This document shows positions 33,965 to 42,515 of a stretch of DNA of 64,000 nucleotides, piece after piece. The notes under the pieces were generated by a model. It had not been told where the DNA came from. It made no database searches and saw only the letters and a list, made by a program, of their open reading frames with translations. A program made the translations under genes and the position numbers. Where the stretch lies: the NCBI RefSeq assembly GCF_003815975.1, contig NZ_CP033932.1:3887501-3951500 (forward strand), written 5' to 3'. The stretch is from Chryseobacterium bernardetii (lineage in GTDB: Bacteria; Bacteroidota; Bacteroidia; Flavobacteriales; Weeksellaceae). How positions within the stretch are numbered: the first letter of the stretch is position 1; each line of letters begins with the position of its first letter.

Positions 33965-34129
33965 ATGAAAACTACAGCATTTATTTTAGGAATCTTAGGT
34001 GTATTTTCATTTGCTTCGTGCAGATGTAACCTTGAGGAAGACGAACCTTCTGATAAAAAGAAAAATAATGTGCAAGCCAGCAGTAATACGGCAAGATCAC
34101 CGGAAAATGATTCACTGAGCATCAGATAA
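33965..34129 (+). CDS. Very small lipoprotein (54 aa)
   Basis: ATG at 33965, TAA at 34127-34129. The start MKTTAFILGILGVFSFASC is a lipoprotein signal with lipobox FASC; the mature part is only about 36 charged, Ser/Asn-rich residues. It lies 17 bp after SDR 2 and 25 bp before the oxidoreductase gene, and so sits cleanly in the operon. Similar in style to the 81-residue lipoprotein at 24207. Confidence 0.68.
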   Translation: MKTTAFILGILGVFSFASCRCNLEEDEPSDKKKNNVQASSNTARSPENDSLSIR

Positions 34130-34154
34130 TTTTTTAACTCTAAAAATACTGGTT

Positions 34155-35678
34155 ATGTACAGAGATGGCGCAAGAAAAAGTATATGGCAGGATGAAATCA
34201 GGAAATTTTCAACAGAAAATGATCTCAGCCAGTGGTTTGATACTGTCATCGTAGGCGGTGGGATTACAGGAGTTTCCACCGCCCTGAAACTGCAGGAATC
34301 CGGACAGAAATGTATTATTATAGAAGCAGCTAATATAGGATTCGGGACTACAGGAGGAACAACAGCCCATTTAAACGATTTCTTTGATACCACTTTTGCA
34401 CAGGCCATTAAGGATTTTGGGCTGGAAAATGCCAAATTGTATGCAGAATCCGGTAAAGATGCCATCCGGATTATAGAGGACAACATCGAAAAATACGACA
34501 TTAGCTGTGATTTTATCAGGAAGGATGCCTATCTTTTTGCACTGGATGAAGATCAGGAAAAACAGCTTAAAGACATTGTAACAGGAGCTGCTCAGGTAGG
34601 TCATGAAATGATGTATGTAAATGAAATTCCATTTCCAATTCCTTTCAGGGAAGCCGTACGTATTCCGGATCAGGGGCAGTTTCATCCCATAAAATATATC
34701 AAGGCGCTTTGTGAAGCTTTCATTCAGTTAGGGGGTGCTATTGAAGAAAAATGTGTATCTGAAGAGCATGAAGAATACGACGATCATATTGTACTTACAA
34801 CCTCCAAAGGAACAATAAAAGTAAAAAACCTGGTTTATGCCACACACATTCCGCCCGGAATCAATGTGCTTCATTTCACCAATGCCCCATATCGCAGCTA
34901 TGCAATGGCTTTCAGTTTAAAAGATAACAGTTATCCGCGGGAATTGGGGTACGATCTCTGTGATCCTTATCATTATTACCGGATTCAGGAATATGAAGGA
35001 GAGAACCTATTGATTGCAGGCGGTGAGGATCATAAAACCGGTCATTCTGAAGATACCGGAGAATGTTTCTCAAGACTGGAGAGTTATGTAAGAGAACATT
35101 TTGATGTAGAAACAACCTATTTCAGCTGGTCCAGTCAGTATTATGAACCTGTAGATGGTTTACCATATATCGGCAGACTGCCCGGAACTAAACAAAGAAT
35201 ATTTACAGCTACTGGTTTCAGAGGAAACGGAATGATCTTCGGAACCCTTTCTTCACAGATCTTACATGATCTCATAGTTACAGGCCAAAGTAAATATGAA
35301 CCCCTGTTCAATCCTTTAAGAATAAAACCTATTGCCGGATTTGCAGATTTCGTAAAAGAGAATGCTGCAGTGGCTTTTGATTATATAAAAGATAAAATTT
35401 TTGTCGAAAGAATTGATTCCCTGTCTGAAATCAAGCCTGGCGAAGCAAAAGTTTTCCGCTACGAATCGGATACCTATGCTTTGTATAAAGAAATTAACGG
35501 TACTTTCCATCTCCTGAGGAGTACCTGTCCGCATGCTTCCTGTGAGGTAAGATGGAACAGTGCTGAGCTTAGCTGGGATTGCCCTTGCCATGGTTCACGA
35601 TTTAATATCAATGGTAAGCGGCTTAATGGACCCACAACAAAAAACCTTGATAAAATATTTCCATTTCAAAAAAAGTAA
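34155..35678 (+). CDS. FAD-dependent oxidoreductase with C-terminal Rieske domain
   Basis: 507 residues. FAD motif VGGGITGVSTALKLQESG at about 32-50, a DadA-like (DAO) fold to about residue 390 ending GFRGNGMIFGT, then a Rieske 2Fe-2S domain with CPHASC and CPCHGSRFN as the Cys-His ligand pairs, followed by the GP loop (LNGP). The fusion passes electrons between a flavin and a 2Fe-2S centre; the substrate is unknown. The type is frequent near stress genes in many bacteria. It is followed after 3 bp by a DUF6766 gene. Confidence 0.92.
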   Translation: MYRDGARKSIWQDEIRKFSTENDLSQWFDTVIVGGGITGVSTALKLQESGQKCIIIEAANIGFGTTGGTTAHLNDFFDTTFAQAIKDFGLENAKLYAESGKDAIRIIEDNIEKYDISCDFIRKDAYLFALDEDQEKQLKDIVTGAAQVGHEMMYVNEIPFPIPFREAVRIPDQGQFHPIKYIKALCEAFIQLGGAIEEKCVSEEHEEYDDHIVLTTSKGTIKVKNLVYATHIPPGINVLHFTNAPYRSYAMAFSLKDNSYPRELGYDLCDPYHYYRIQEYEGENLLIAGGEDHKTGHSEDTGECFSRLESYVREHFDVETTYFSWSSQYYEPVDGLPYIGRLPGTKQRIFTATGFRGNGMIFGTLSSQILHDLIVTGQSKYEPLFNPLRIKPIAGFADFVKENAAVAFDYIKDKIFVERIDSLSEIKPGEAKVFRYESDTYALYKEINGTFHLLRSTCPHASCEVRWNSAELSWDCPCHGSRFNINGKRLNGPTTKNLDKIFPFQKK

Positions 35679-35681
35679 ATC

Positions 35682-36338
35682 ATGACCCACAGAAGTTTTC
35701 TATACCGCAATAGTTTGAGTATTACAGTTATTATACTTATGCTGCTTTCTCTTACGGGGCAGTTCTTTACCGGCTGGAAAACAGAGAACAAAGAGCTTGA
35801 AGAAAATGGATTTCCGGCCTTAACGATTAATGAATATTTTTATAGCGGGCATTTTATCCAGGCTACTTTTGAAAACTGGGAAAGCGAATTTCTTCAGATG
35901 ATGTTATATGTTTTATTAACTGTATCTCTCCGGCAAAAAGGTTCCAGCGAATCTAAATCGTTGGAAGGAACTGAAGACGTTGACAGAGAGCCAATACCAC
36001 ATCCCCAAGCTCCATGGCCTGTAAGAAAAGGAGGAATATGGTTGAAAATATACAAACATTCACTATCGCTGGCCTTTGCTTTACTGTTCCTGTGCAGTTT
36101 TGGAATGCACTTTTACGGCAGCCTTAAAAATTATAATAATGAACAGGCAATGAAAGGAGAACCCGGGGTAACAGCTATACAATATCTTTCGGAATCACGG
36201 TTCTGGTTTGAATCATTTCAGAACTGGCAGATTGAATTCCTTGCAGTTGCCTCCATTGTTATTTTGTCTATCTGGCTACGGGAGAAAGGATCACCGGAGT
36301 CCAAGCCGGTAGATATGCCTCATGATGAAACCCCATGA
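35682..36338 (+). CDS. DUF6766 membrane protein with internal duplication
   Basis: 218 residues with four hydrophobic segments. The two halves (about 8-95 and 124-212) repeat each other: SLSITVIILMLLSLTGQFF with SLSLAFALLFLCSFGMHFY, FENWESEFLQ with FQNWQIEFLA, and LRQKGSSESK with LREKGSPESK. Each half has two membrane spans around a loop. DUF6766 is a family of unknown function. Last gene of the stress run; its 3' end overlaps by 19 bp the end of the convergent AraC gene. Confidence 0.8.
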   Translation: MTHRSFLYRNSLSITVIILMLLSLTGQFFTGWKTENKELEENGFPALTINEYFYSGHFIQATFENWESEFLQMMLYVLLTVSLRQKGSSESKSLEGTEDVDREPIPHPQAPWPVRKGGIWLKIYKHSLSLAFALLFLCSFGMHFYGSLKNYNNEQAMKGEPGVTAIQYLSESRFWFESFQNWQIEFLAVASIVILSIWLREKGSPESKPVDMPHDETP

Positions 36339-37123
36339 TTTTTCTTGGACTTGGGTTTTGCTTTCATCACAGCAAAATAAGATGAGGTAAAGGCAGATAG
36401 ACTCTGATAGCCTACTTTGTAAGCTATCTCACTTAAAGTATACTGTTTCGTATCAATCAGTTCAATACTTTTTAATATTCTGGTCAGCTGAAGATATTTT
36501 TGCAGGGTAATTCCGGTTTCATTCTTAAAAATCCGCTGCAAACTGCGTACAGACATCTGTGCTTTGGCAGCCAGGGAATCAATATCCAGATTATATTTAA
36601 AATTGGAATTGATGTCATTGCAAACAGGAATTAATCTTGTGTCTTTTGGAATAGGAATTTCGAGTCCGTTACTTTCTTTGCAAAAGTTTGGAAGACTCTT
36701 TAATATGGCTTTAAAGAAAATACCCTGTTCTTCGTTTTCATCCAGAGATTGATTCCATTTTGAAGCATAAAGCAGCATTTCTTTTAGAACCGGCGGAACA
36801 GCAAATACATGTACACTCTGATAAAACTCTTCATCAAACACAGATTTGAACAGAAAGACCATCAGATTAAGCGTTTTTGCTTCAGAAGTAATTTTATGGG
36901 CTATTCCGGAAGGAATCCATATCACATGATGCTGTGGAACCAGATAAATTTTCTGATCAATATGAAAATACTGATACCCGTCTTCCACAAAGGTTAATTG
37001 GGCACGGTGGTGAACATGTTCATAATCATCATGTTTCCAGTCTTTTTCGCACCAAACATAAGCTTCTTTGTTGATGGTGTCTACAAACTGGCTCTCTGTT
37101 CTTTCAATCAGTCCACATTTCAT
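36320..37123 (-). CDS. AraC-family regulator
   Basis: 267 residues. N-terminal cupin-like sensor (HVHHRAQLTFVEDGYQYFHID), C-terminal double helix-turn-helix starting DIDSLAAKAQMSVRSLQRIFKNETG, with LSEIAYKVGYQSLSAFTSSY as the second helix-turn-helix. Of the type that controls a neighbouring transporter or enzyme gene. It is divergent from the flavodoxin-RidA gene 84 bp away, the likely target, and its end overlaps the DUF6766 end. Confidence 0.9.
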   Translation of the reverse strand: MKCGLIERTESQFVDTINKEAYVWCEKDWKHDDYEHVHHRAQLTFVEDGYQYFHIDQKIYLVPQHHVIWIPSGIAHKITSEAKTLNLMVFLFKSVFDEEFYQSVHVFAVPPVLKEMLLYASKWNQSLDENEEQGIFFKAILKSLPNFCKESNGLEIPIPKDTRLIPVCNDINSNFKYNLDIDSLAAKAQMSVRSLQRIFKNETGITLQKYLQLTRILKSIELIDTKQYTLSEIAYKVGYQSLSAFTSSYFAVMKAKPKSKKNHGVSS

Positions 37124-37173
37124 TCTGTCGTTTTGTATATATTTTTTGGCAAATTTAATAAAAACGCCAATAT

Positions 37174-37181
37174 TAATTTTG
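37174..37181 (+). promoter_or_regulatory. -7 box TAATTTTG of the flavodoxin-RidA gene
   Basis: Fits TAnnTTTG; 26 nt before the ATG at 37208. This places the coding start at 37208 rather than at any upstream codon of the same frame. Confidence 0.5.
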
Positions 37182-37207
37182 TATCATTAATTCATACCCC
37201 CTTCAGA

Positions 37208-38344
37208 ATGAAAAAAATATGTTCTTTATTTATTTTAATTTTACTATTTAACACCACACAGATTATGGCACAGAATAAAGCTAAAATATTAGTCCTTATC
37301 CACTCAGACAATGGTAGAACGTACGAACTGGCCAAAGAAATTGCCAAAGGTATTGAGAGTGAAAATAATGCTGATTCTTATATCAAACTGGTGAAGCCAT
37401 CACAAAATCCCAACCTGAAAAGTTTACCTGTAGCAACAGTAGATGAGCTTGCCAACTACGATGGAATCGCTTTCGGATCACCTGTTTATTTTGGAAATAT
37501 CAGCACCGGAATGAGTGAATTCTTATCTAAAACCGTTCAGCTTTGGACAGAACATACTCTGGAAGGAATTCCGGCAACCGTATTCATGTCTGCAGGAAGC
37601 GGTGCGGGAAAAGAATTGGCTATTCAGTCTTTTTGGAACAGTCTTGCAGTGCACGGAATGATTTTAGTTTCTAATGGAATTCGTGGAACAGAAGAACTTA
37701 ACAAAGCGATCCCACAGGGAAATTCGGTACTCGGAATCACAACTATGGCCTCCCTGAAAGATGTTGAACGTCCCACAAAAGGAGAAAGAGCGCTGGCGGA
37801 ACTTCAGGGAAGAAATTTTGCGAAAGTATCACTGGCATTGAAAGATACCCATCCGAAAAGAGCTGTATCCGTCACTGAAAATCATCAGAATTTTAATGAG
37901 ATTCTAAAACAGAAAAATATTGTTCTGCCACAAGTTCCTAAACCAGCAGGCAATTACCAGCCGTTTGTACGTTCCGGAAATCTTGTTTTTATCAATCAGG
38001 TAGCTTTAAAAGATGGAAAGATCTTTAATCCGGGGAAGTTAGAAGTAGAGGTTAACGAACAGCAGGTAAAAGATGCAACCAGGGTAACTATGCTTAATGT
38101 CCTGGCTGTTCTTCAAGAAGCAGTAGGCGGTGATCTGGGTAGGGTAAAACAATGTGTACAGCTTACCGGGATTTTCAACACAAAGGATGATTACGCCAAA
38201 CATGCTGAGCTGATGAATATTGCTTCTGATCTTACGGCTGAGGTTTTTGGAGATAAAGGGAAACATGCAAGAGCAACATTTGGGGCGTCTTCCATTCCGG
38301 TAAATTCTTCCGTGGAGATTCAGGCTGTTTTTGAAGTGGAGTAG
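37208..38344 (+). CDS. Secreted flavodoxin-RidA fusion protein
   Basis: 378 residues from ATG 37208, which gives a clean signal peptide (MKKICSLFILILLFNTTQIMAQ). Residues about 24-205 form a flavodoxin/WrbA-like domain: ILVLIHSDNGRTYELAKEIA in place of the phosphate-binding loop, FGSPVYFGNIS, MSAGSGAGKELA. Residues about 245-378 form a Rid (YjgF/RidA) domain: FVRSGNLVFINQVALKDGK, VKQCVQLTGIFNT, RATFGASSIPVNSSVEIQA. The conserved Arg of imine deaminases would be the one in HARATFG. A flavin quinone reductase joined to an imine deaminase and exported is unusual. Divergent AraC gene probably regulates it. Confidence 0.85.
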   Translation: MKKICSLFILILLFNTTQIMAQNKAKILVLIHSDNGRTYELAKEIAKGIESENNADSYIKLVKPSQNPNLKSLPVATVDELANYDGIAFGSPVYFGNISTGMSEFLSKTVQLWTEHTLEGIPATVFMSAGSGAGKELAIQSFWNSLAVHGMILVSNGIRGTEELNKAIPQGNSVLGITTMASLKDVERPTKGERALAELQGRNFAKVSLALKDTHPKRAVSVTENHQNFNEILKQKNIVLPQVPKPAGNYQPFVRSGNLVFINQVALKDGKIFNPGKLEVEVNEQQVKDATRVTMLNVLAVLQEAVGGDLGRVKQCVQLTGIFNTKDDYAKHAELMNIASDLTAEVFGDKGKHARATFGASSIPVNSSVEIQAVFEVE

Positions 38345-38391
38345 TTTTTTCTATGAATCTCACGAAAGATATTGGGAAATATAGATAATTT

Positions 38392-38421
38392 ATAGCGCAA
38401 ATGGATAATAATTTGCGCTAT
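38392..38421 (+). terminator. Terminator of the flavodoxin-RidA gene
   Basis: ATAGCGCAAAT (38392-38402) and ATTTGCGCTAT (38411-38421), perfect 11-bp stem, then TTTTTA. Confidence 0.82.
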
Positions 38422-38447
38422 TTTTATGCTTTGGGGATTATGTAATG

Positions 38448-38623
38448 TCTCGCAGATTGTGCAGATAACGCAGATAATAATTCTATACAATCCGTGTGAT
38501 CTGCGGGAAACAATTTTTTAAGATTCTTCTTTTGTCAGAATAACAAAAATCATGTTTATTTATCTCGCTGATTGAAAAGATCTGGATGATAATAAACTAT
38601 ATAAAATCTGCTAATCTGTGAGA
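38448..38623. repeat. GCAGAT-rich palindromic intergenic repeat
   Basis: The left arm TCTCGCAGATTGTGCAGAT and the inverted right arm (ATCTGCTAATCTGTGAGA at 38606-38623) match at nearly all positions. GCAGAT units recur about every 10 bp in the left part. From memory similar CGCAGATT arrays are dispersed in Chryseobacterium genomes. No ORF. Confidence 0.5.
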
Positions 38624-38629
38624 ACCTTA

Positions 38630-40060
38630 TTACAAATACTGATTAAAAACTTCTGCAATAATCGGTATACTTTGTTCCAGTTGTTCCTCCGAAACAGAGC
38701 CATAACTTAGTCTGAAACCATTGACATGATTTCGGCTGTATTGCTTAGGATGGATGATCTTAATATTCTTCTCTAACAGTAATGAGGTTACTTTATCCCA
38801 ATCCAATACTGCTTTTGGGACAATCCAGAATGCCAATCCGCCTTCAGGTAAAGTAAAATGAGCAACTCCTTTCATATATTGATTCAAAAGGCTGTATACA
38901 AAATCCCTTTTACTTTTATAATGAGCTGTAGCTTTTCTGATGTGTTTTTTTACCGCTCCTTCTTTGATTAGCTGTAAAACAGCCTGCTCCATAATAACAT
39001 CTCCGTGTACGTCAATAATTTTTCTTAAACTTCCGATCTTTTGCAGTAAATCCTGATTTTTAGTGGCCAAATATCCTATCCTCAAGGCTGGAGCCACTAC
39101 TTTACTCAAAGTTCCCACATACACATAATTATTTAGTTCGGGAAAGCTTGAAATAGGCAAAATAGGGCGGTAACCAAAATGAAACTCATTGTCATAATCA
39201 TCTTCAATGATCGTAATATTATATTGATTGGCTAATTCTATTAATCTTAACCGCCTTGATAAGCTTAAAGTAACCATCGTTGGATATTGCCTGTGAGGGG
39301 TTATATAAACTGCTTTTATGTTTTTGTACTGAGATAAAAGTTTTTCAATAGCCTGTACATTAATTCCTTCTTCGTCTACGGAAACAGGAAGAAGTTTGGC
39401 TCCTGAGTATTCAAAAGCCTGCCACGCAGGTTGGTAACCAGGGTTTTCTACAATGACACAATCTCCGGAAGTTAAAAGACTCTGAGCGGTCAGAAACATG
39501 GCCATCTGGCTTCCTCTTGTAATAGATATTTCTTTTTCATGGATCTGCATACCCCGCTGATGGTTCAGCATTTGAGAAATCATTTTCCGGAATTCTATAT
39601 CACCGTGCTCATCTCCATAACCCATCATCTGCCATTTTGCTTTGATTCCGAAGATCTGGCGGTAGGCTCTTGCCAATTCTGTGACAGGAGCTATTTTACT
39701 GTCCGGATGGCCATCATCAAAATTAACCATGGTACCATGATTATGGATAGGATGATCCGAAACATCAGAAAGCCTTTCAATTCTTTTTTCATGTAAAACA
39801 GGAAGATGGCCCGAAACAAAAATTCCTTTTCTCTCCTTAGAAATTACCCATTCTTCGTTCAACAAGACCTGATAAGCTTCTACTACAGTATTTCTGTTGA
39901 TTTTTAACATAGCTGCCAGGTTTCTGCTTCCGGGAAGGGTATCGCCGGGCTTCAGTCTTCCTGACTTGATGTCTGTAATAATGGTGTCTGCTATTTGCAA
40001 ATAAACAGCTTTATCAAGTTTTTTATCAATTTCGAATTCTAATTTCCAAGGCCTTAGCAT
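38630..40060 (-). CDS. MocR/PdxR-type regulator 2
   Basis: 476 residues: GntR helix-turn-helix (YLQIADTIITDIKSGRLKPGDTLPGSR), a linker, and the PLP-binding aminotransferase-like domain with GTLSKVVAPALRIGYL. As a MocR-type protein it likely regulates the divergent cupin and DHDPS-like genes 102 bp away. The short gap contains a TGGACT...AGTCCA pair and overlapping divergent -7 boxes, which fits autorepression plus control of the other side. Confidence 0.9.
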   Translation of the reverse strand: MLRPWKLEFEIDKKLDKAVYLQIADTIITDIKSGRLKPGDTLPGSRNLAAMLKINRNTVVEAYQVLLNEEWVISKERKGIFVSGHLPVLHEKRIERLSDVSDHPIHNHGTMVNFDDGHPDSKIAPVTELARAYRQIFGIKAKWQMMGYGDEHGDIEFRKMISQMLNHQRGMQIHEKEISITRGSQMAMFLTAQSLLTSGDCVIVENPGYQPAWQAFEYSGAKLLPVSVDEEGINVQAIEKLLSQYKNIKAVYITPHRQYPTMVTLSLSRRLRLIELANQYNITIIEDDYDNEFHFGYRPILPISSFPELNNYVYVGTLSKVVAPALRIGYLATKNQDLLQKIGSLRKIIDVHGDVIMEQAVLQLIKEGAVKKHIRKATAHYKSKRDFVYSLLNQYMKGVAHFTLPEGGLAFWIVPKAVLDWDKVTSLLLEKNIKIIHPKQYSRNHVNGFRLSYGSVSEEQLEQSIPIIAEVFNQYL

Positions 40061-40061
40061 C

Positions 40062-40105
40062 TGGACTATCTATTTATATAAAAACTGAATCATTTAAACA
40101 GTCCA
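40062..40105. promoter_or_regulatory. Possible MocR operator
   Basis: TGGACT (40062-40067) and AGTCCA (40100-40105) are inverted; the right arm overlaps the minus-strand -7 box TATATTTG (40110-40103), and the plus-strand -7 box TAATTTTG lies at 40115-40122. Confidence 0.4.
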
Positions 40106-40161
40106 AATATAAAATAATTTTGTCATGCAATAAAGCACAGAATCTTTAAATTTTTAAAATT

Positions 40162-40617
40162 ATGGACAAGAAACAGTTCAGTTCAAAAGACTTTCACGAA
40201 ACGTATGCAAGACCAAAGTATGTAAAACCAAGCCATTTAATTCATAAAAATGTGGAAAATGCAGGTGAGCATAATCAGTTTTCAACGGAAAGGAAACATC
40301 CTGTTTTTTTTGTTGACCTTCCCAGTAAAAATGTGAGCATGACAATTGGGGGACTAATCCCGGGACAACAAACGAACAGACACCGCCATACCTATGAAAC
40401 TGTATTATTCGTCATTGAAGGAAAAGGCTGGACAGAAGTAGAGGACGAAAGAGTATATTGGGAAGCCGGAGATGCCGTTTACATTCCGTCATGGGCATGG
40501 CATAAACACCAAAACCTGAGCGATACCGAACCTGCCAAATATATAGCCTGCGAAAATGCCCCACAGCTGCAGAACTTAGGCGTTGCCCTTAGGGAAGAAG
40601 AGGGTAGAGACCTTTAA
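40162..40617 (+). CDS. Cupin-domain protein
   Basis: 151 residues, single cupin barrel. Metal-binding histidines in RHRHTYETVLFVIEGKG (motif 1) and the second motif YIPSWAWHKHQN. The carboxylated start has a long arm before the barrel. Single-cupin proteins of this size often act as small dioxygenases, isomerases or binding proteins. It is upstream of a DHDPS-like gene and divergent from a MocR gene, so a role in breakdown of a keto or amino acid is likely. Substrate unknown. Confidence 0.85.
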   Translation: MDKKQFSSKDFHETYARPKYVKPSHLIHKNVENAGEHNQFSTERKHPVFFVDLPSKNVSMTIGGLIPGQQTNRHRHTYETVLFVIEGKGWTEVEDERVYWEAGDAVYIPSWAWHKHQNLSDTEPAKYIACENAPQLQNLGVALREEEGRDL

Positions 40618-40739
40618 TTTTACACTGGCAGAAAGGAGTAATAAAAATATTACAGTTCTTTCATTTTAAACTTAGTTTACTTCTTTCTGTCATTTCAATT
40701 CTATTACAACAAACAATATTTATTTTAAATTCAAGACAT

Positions 40740-41624
40740 ATGAAAAATGTTCCATTTAAAGGAATTATCGCATATCCCATCACTCCGTTTCATGAAAATG
40801 ATACCATCAATATTCCGCTTTTCAAAGAGATGGTTGAAAAACTTATAATTTCCGGAAGCCATGGAATTGCATCCCTGGGAAGTGCCGGTGTTATGCCTTA
40901 TCTATCAGACGAAGAGAAGGAAGCTGTAACTGAAGCTACAGTACAACAGGTCAGAGGCAGGATCCCAACGCTTATAGGAGTTTCTAACCTGACTACTGAA
41001 AAGACCATCCATCATGCGCAGTTCGCAGAAAAGGCAGGTGCTGATGCCGTTATGATTATTCCCATGAGTTATTGGAAGCTCACCGATGATGAAATTGTGG
41101 CTCATTATGATGCTGTAGCCCGCAAAATTTCTATCCCGATTATGGCCTACAATAATCCGTCAACGAGTGGAGTAGACATGTCCCCAGCCCTTTTGAAAAG
41201 ACTTCTCGAAATTCCCAATATAACCATGATTAAGGAAAGCACGGGAGATGTGCAGAGAATGCATTACCTAAGAAAGGAATTGGGTGAAGATGTGGCTTTT
41301 TACAATGGCTCCAATCCATTGGCATTAGCTGCTTTTTCTGCGGGAGCAACAGGCTGGTGTACGGCAGCACCCAATCTTATCCCGCAACTGAATCTCGATC
41401 TTTATCAGACAATTCAGGAGAACCAACTGCATAAGGCTCAGGATATTTTTTATAAACAGGTAGAATTATTGAAATTTATTGTGGCTAAAGGATTACCCAG
41501 AGCGGTTAAAGCGGGTCTGGATATTTCAGGTGAAGAAAGCGGTTATTTGAGAAGTCCTTTAAAACCTTTGACAGAAATTGAAACTGAAGAACTGAGAAAG
41601 ATTCTTGATGAAATAAAGAATTGA
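40740..41624 (+). CDS. Dihydrodipicolinate synthase-family aldolase/dehydratase
   Basis: 294 residues, TIM barrel. Schiff-base Lys165 in TMIKESTGD and Tyr137 in MAYNNPSTSGV are conserved; the usual GTTGE near residue 45 reads SLGSAGVMPYL, so this is probably not the lysine-biosynthetic DapA. It resembles catabolic members acting on keto-acids such as pyruvate aldol adducts. It shares regulation with the cupin gene 122 bp upstream and ends at a very strong terminator. Confidence 0.9.
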   Translation: MKNVPFKGIIAYPITPFHENDTINIPLFKEMVEKLIISGSHGIASLGSAGVMPYLSDEEKEAVTEATVQQVRGRIPTLIGVSNLTTEKTIHHAQFAEKAGADAVMIIPMSYWKLTDDEIVAHYDAVARKISIPIMAYNNPSTSGVDMSPALLKRLLEIPNITMIKESTGDVQRMHYLRKELGEDVAFYNGSNPLALAAFSAGATGWCTAAPNLIPQLNLDLYQTIQENQLHKAQDIFYKQVELLKFIVAKGLPRAVKAGLDISGEESGYLRSPLKPLTEIETEELRKILDEIKN

Positions 41625-41705
41625 TTAATGTTTGGAAACACAAGGCATAAGTTTTCTCTACCTAATATTCTGCGGAATCTTTGTTAAAAATTATCTTATT
41701 TAATC

Positions 41706-41745
41706 GCCACGCAATTCACGAATAAAATCCCGTGAATTGCGTGGC
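41706..41745. terminator. 15-bp perfect hairpin, bidirectional terminator
   Basis: GCCACGCAATTCACG (41706-41720) and CGTGAATTGCGTGGC (41731-41745), loop of 10, then AAATAATTTTTTTT. It separates the DHDPS-like gene from the convergent flavin-binding protein gene. Related CACGAATT sequence recurs at 54989-55034. Confidence 0.85.
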
Positions 41746-41779
41746 AAATAATTTTTTTTTCTAATTGAAGCAGCAAAAT

Positions 41780-42286
41780 CTATATTGTGGCATTTCCTTC
41801 TACACCGTCAGAATTGTCAGTCTTATTGCCTGTAATGGCTGATATTGCAAAACTGAACAAACTCACTAATTTCCCTGCTTTTGTATCCCAATAATAAGTT
41901 TCCTGCGGTTCTACACGAATGATCGTAACATTAGGATCATCTTTACCATCGAACCATGCTTTGGCCAAAGGTGACCATTTTTCTTCTATTGTTTCTTTAT
42001 CCTTATAAACAGAAGCTTTTCCATATACTGAAAGGTATTGGGAGTCTTTATTGTTCATGAAGAACAGTTGCACTCTACGGTCTTCTTTAATTTCAAAATT
42101 CTTGTTGCTCGTTCCACTGCTGATAAACCAAAGATTACCGCTGTCATCTGTTTCCTGTAAAGTCATAGGACGGGAATTAACAGGTACCGTTTCCAGTTCT
42201 GTACAGAACATACATATTCTTGCATTTTCCGATAGTTCTTTGATCTTTTTGATCGCTTCTAAATGGCTAAGATTCTGTGTTGACAT
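41780..42286 (-). CDS. Pyridoxamine 5'-phosphate oxidase-like flavin-binding protein (general stress 26 type)
   Basis: 168 residues from ATG 42286 (MSTQNLSHLEAIKKIKELSE); a longer frame to 42373 adds a hydrophobic stretch with no family match. The split-barrel sequence ARICMFCTELETVPVNSRPMTLQETDDSGNLW and VQLFFMNNKDSQYLSVYGKA matches the Gsp26-like branch, which binds FMN or similar and is linked to general stress. Enzymatic activity is unknown. Monocistronic. Confidence 0.85.
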   Translation of the reverse strand: MSTQNLSHLEAIKKIKELSENARICMFCTELETVPVNSRPMTLQETDDSGNLWFISSGTSNKNFEIKEDRRVQLFFMNNKDSQYLSVYGKASVYKDKETIEEKWSPLAKAWFDGKDDPNVTIIRVEPQETYYWDTKAGKLVSLFSFAISAITGNKTDNSDGVEGNATI

Positions 42287-42515
42287 ATTATATATTTTAA
42301 GTGATTGGCTGAATAGTAAAATTCTACAGAAAATAGAACTCATTTCTAATAACGCATTCAAATACCCGACCAAATGAGGAAAATGTGGTACATACGGTTA
42401 AATTTTTAACATTCAAATTATCTGAAGTGGCGAACTTTGCACATAGAAGTACACATAAGTTTCGAAAAATCTCTGATTCTTTAAATACTAAGAAAAGGTT
42501 TGATTCTAAAAAATC

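Noticed and set aside
34912..35115. Antisense frames within the FAD-Rieske, catalase, purF and helicase genes
   Set aside because: They lie wholly inside well-supported genes and match nothing recognisable.
37141..37160. TTGGCAAATTTAATA before the flavodoxin-RidA gene as a sigma-54 site
   Set aside because: The -12 half is absent and a TAnnTTTG box lies nearer.
41706..41745. Operator or attachment site from the 15-bp inverted repeat
   Set aside because: It lies between two converging stops and is followed by a T run, so a terminator explains it.
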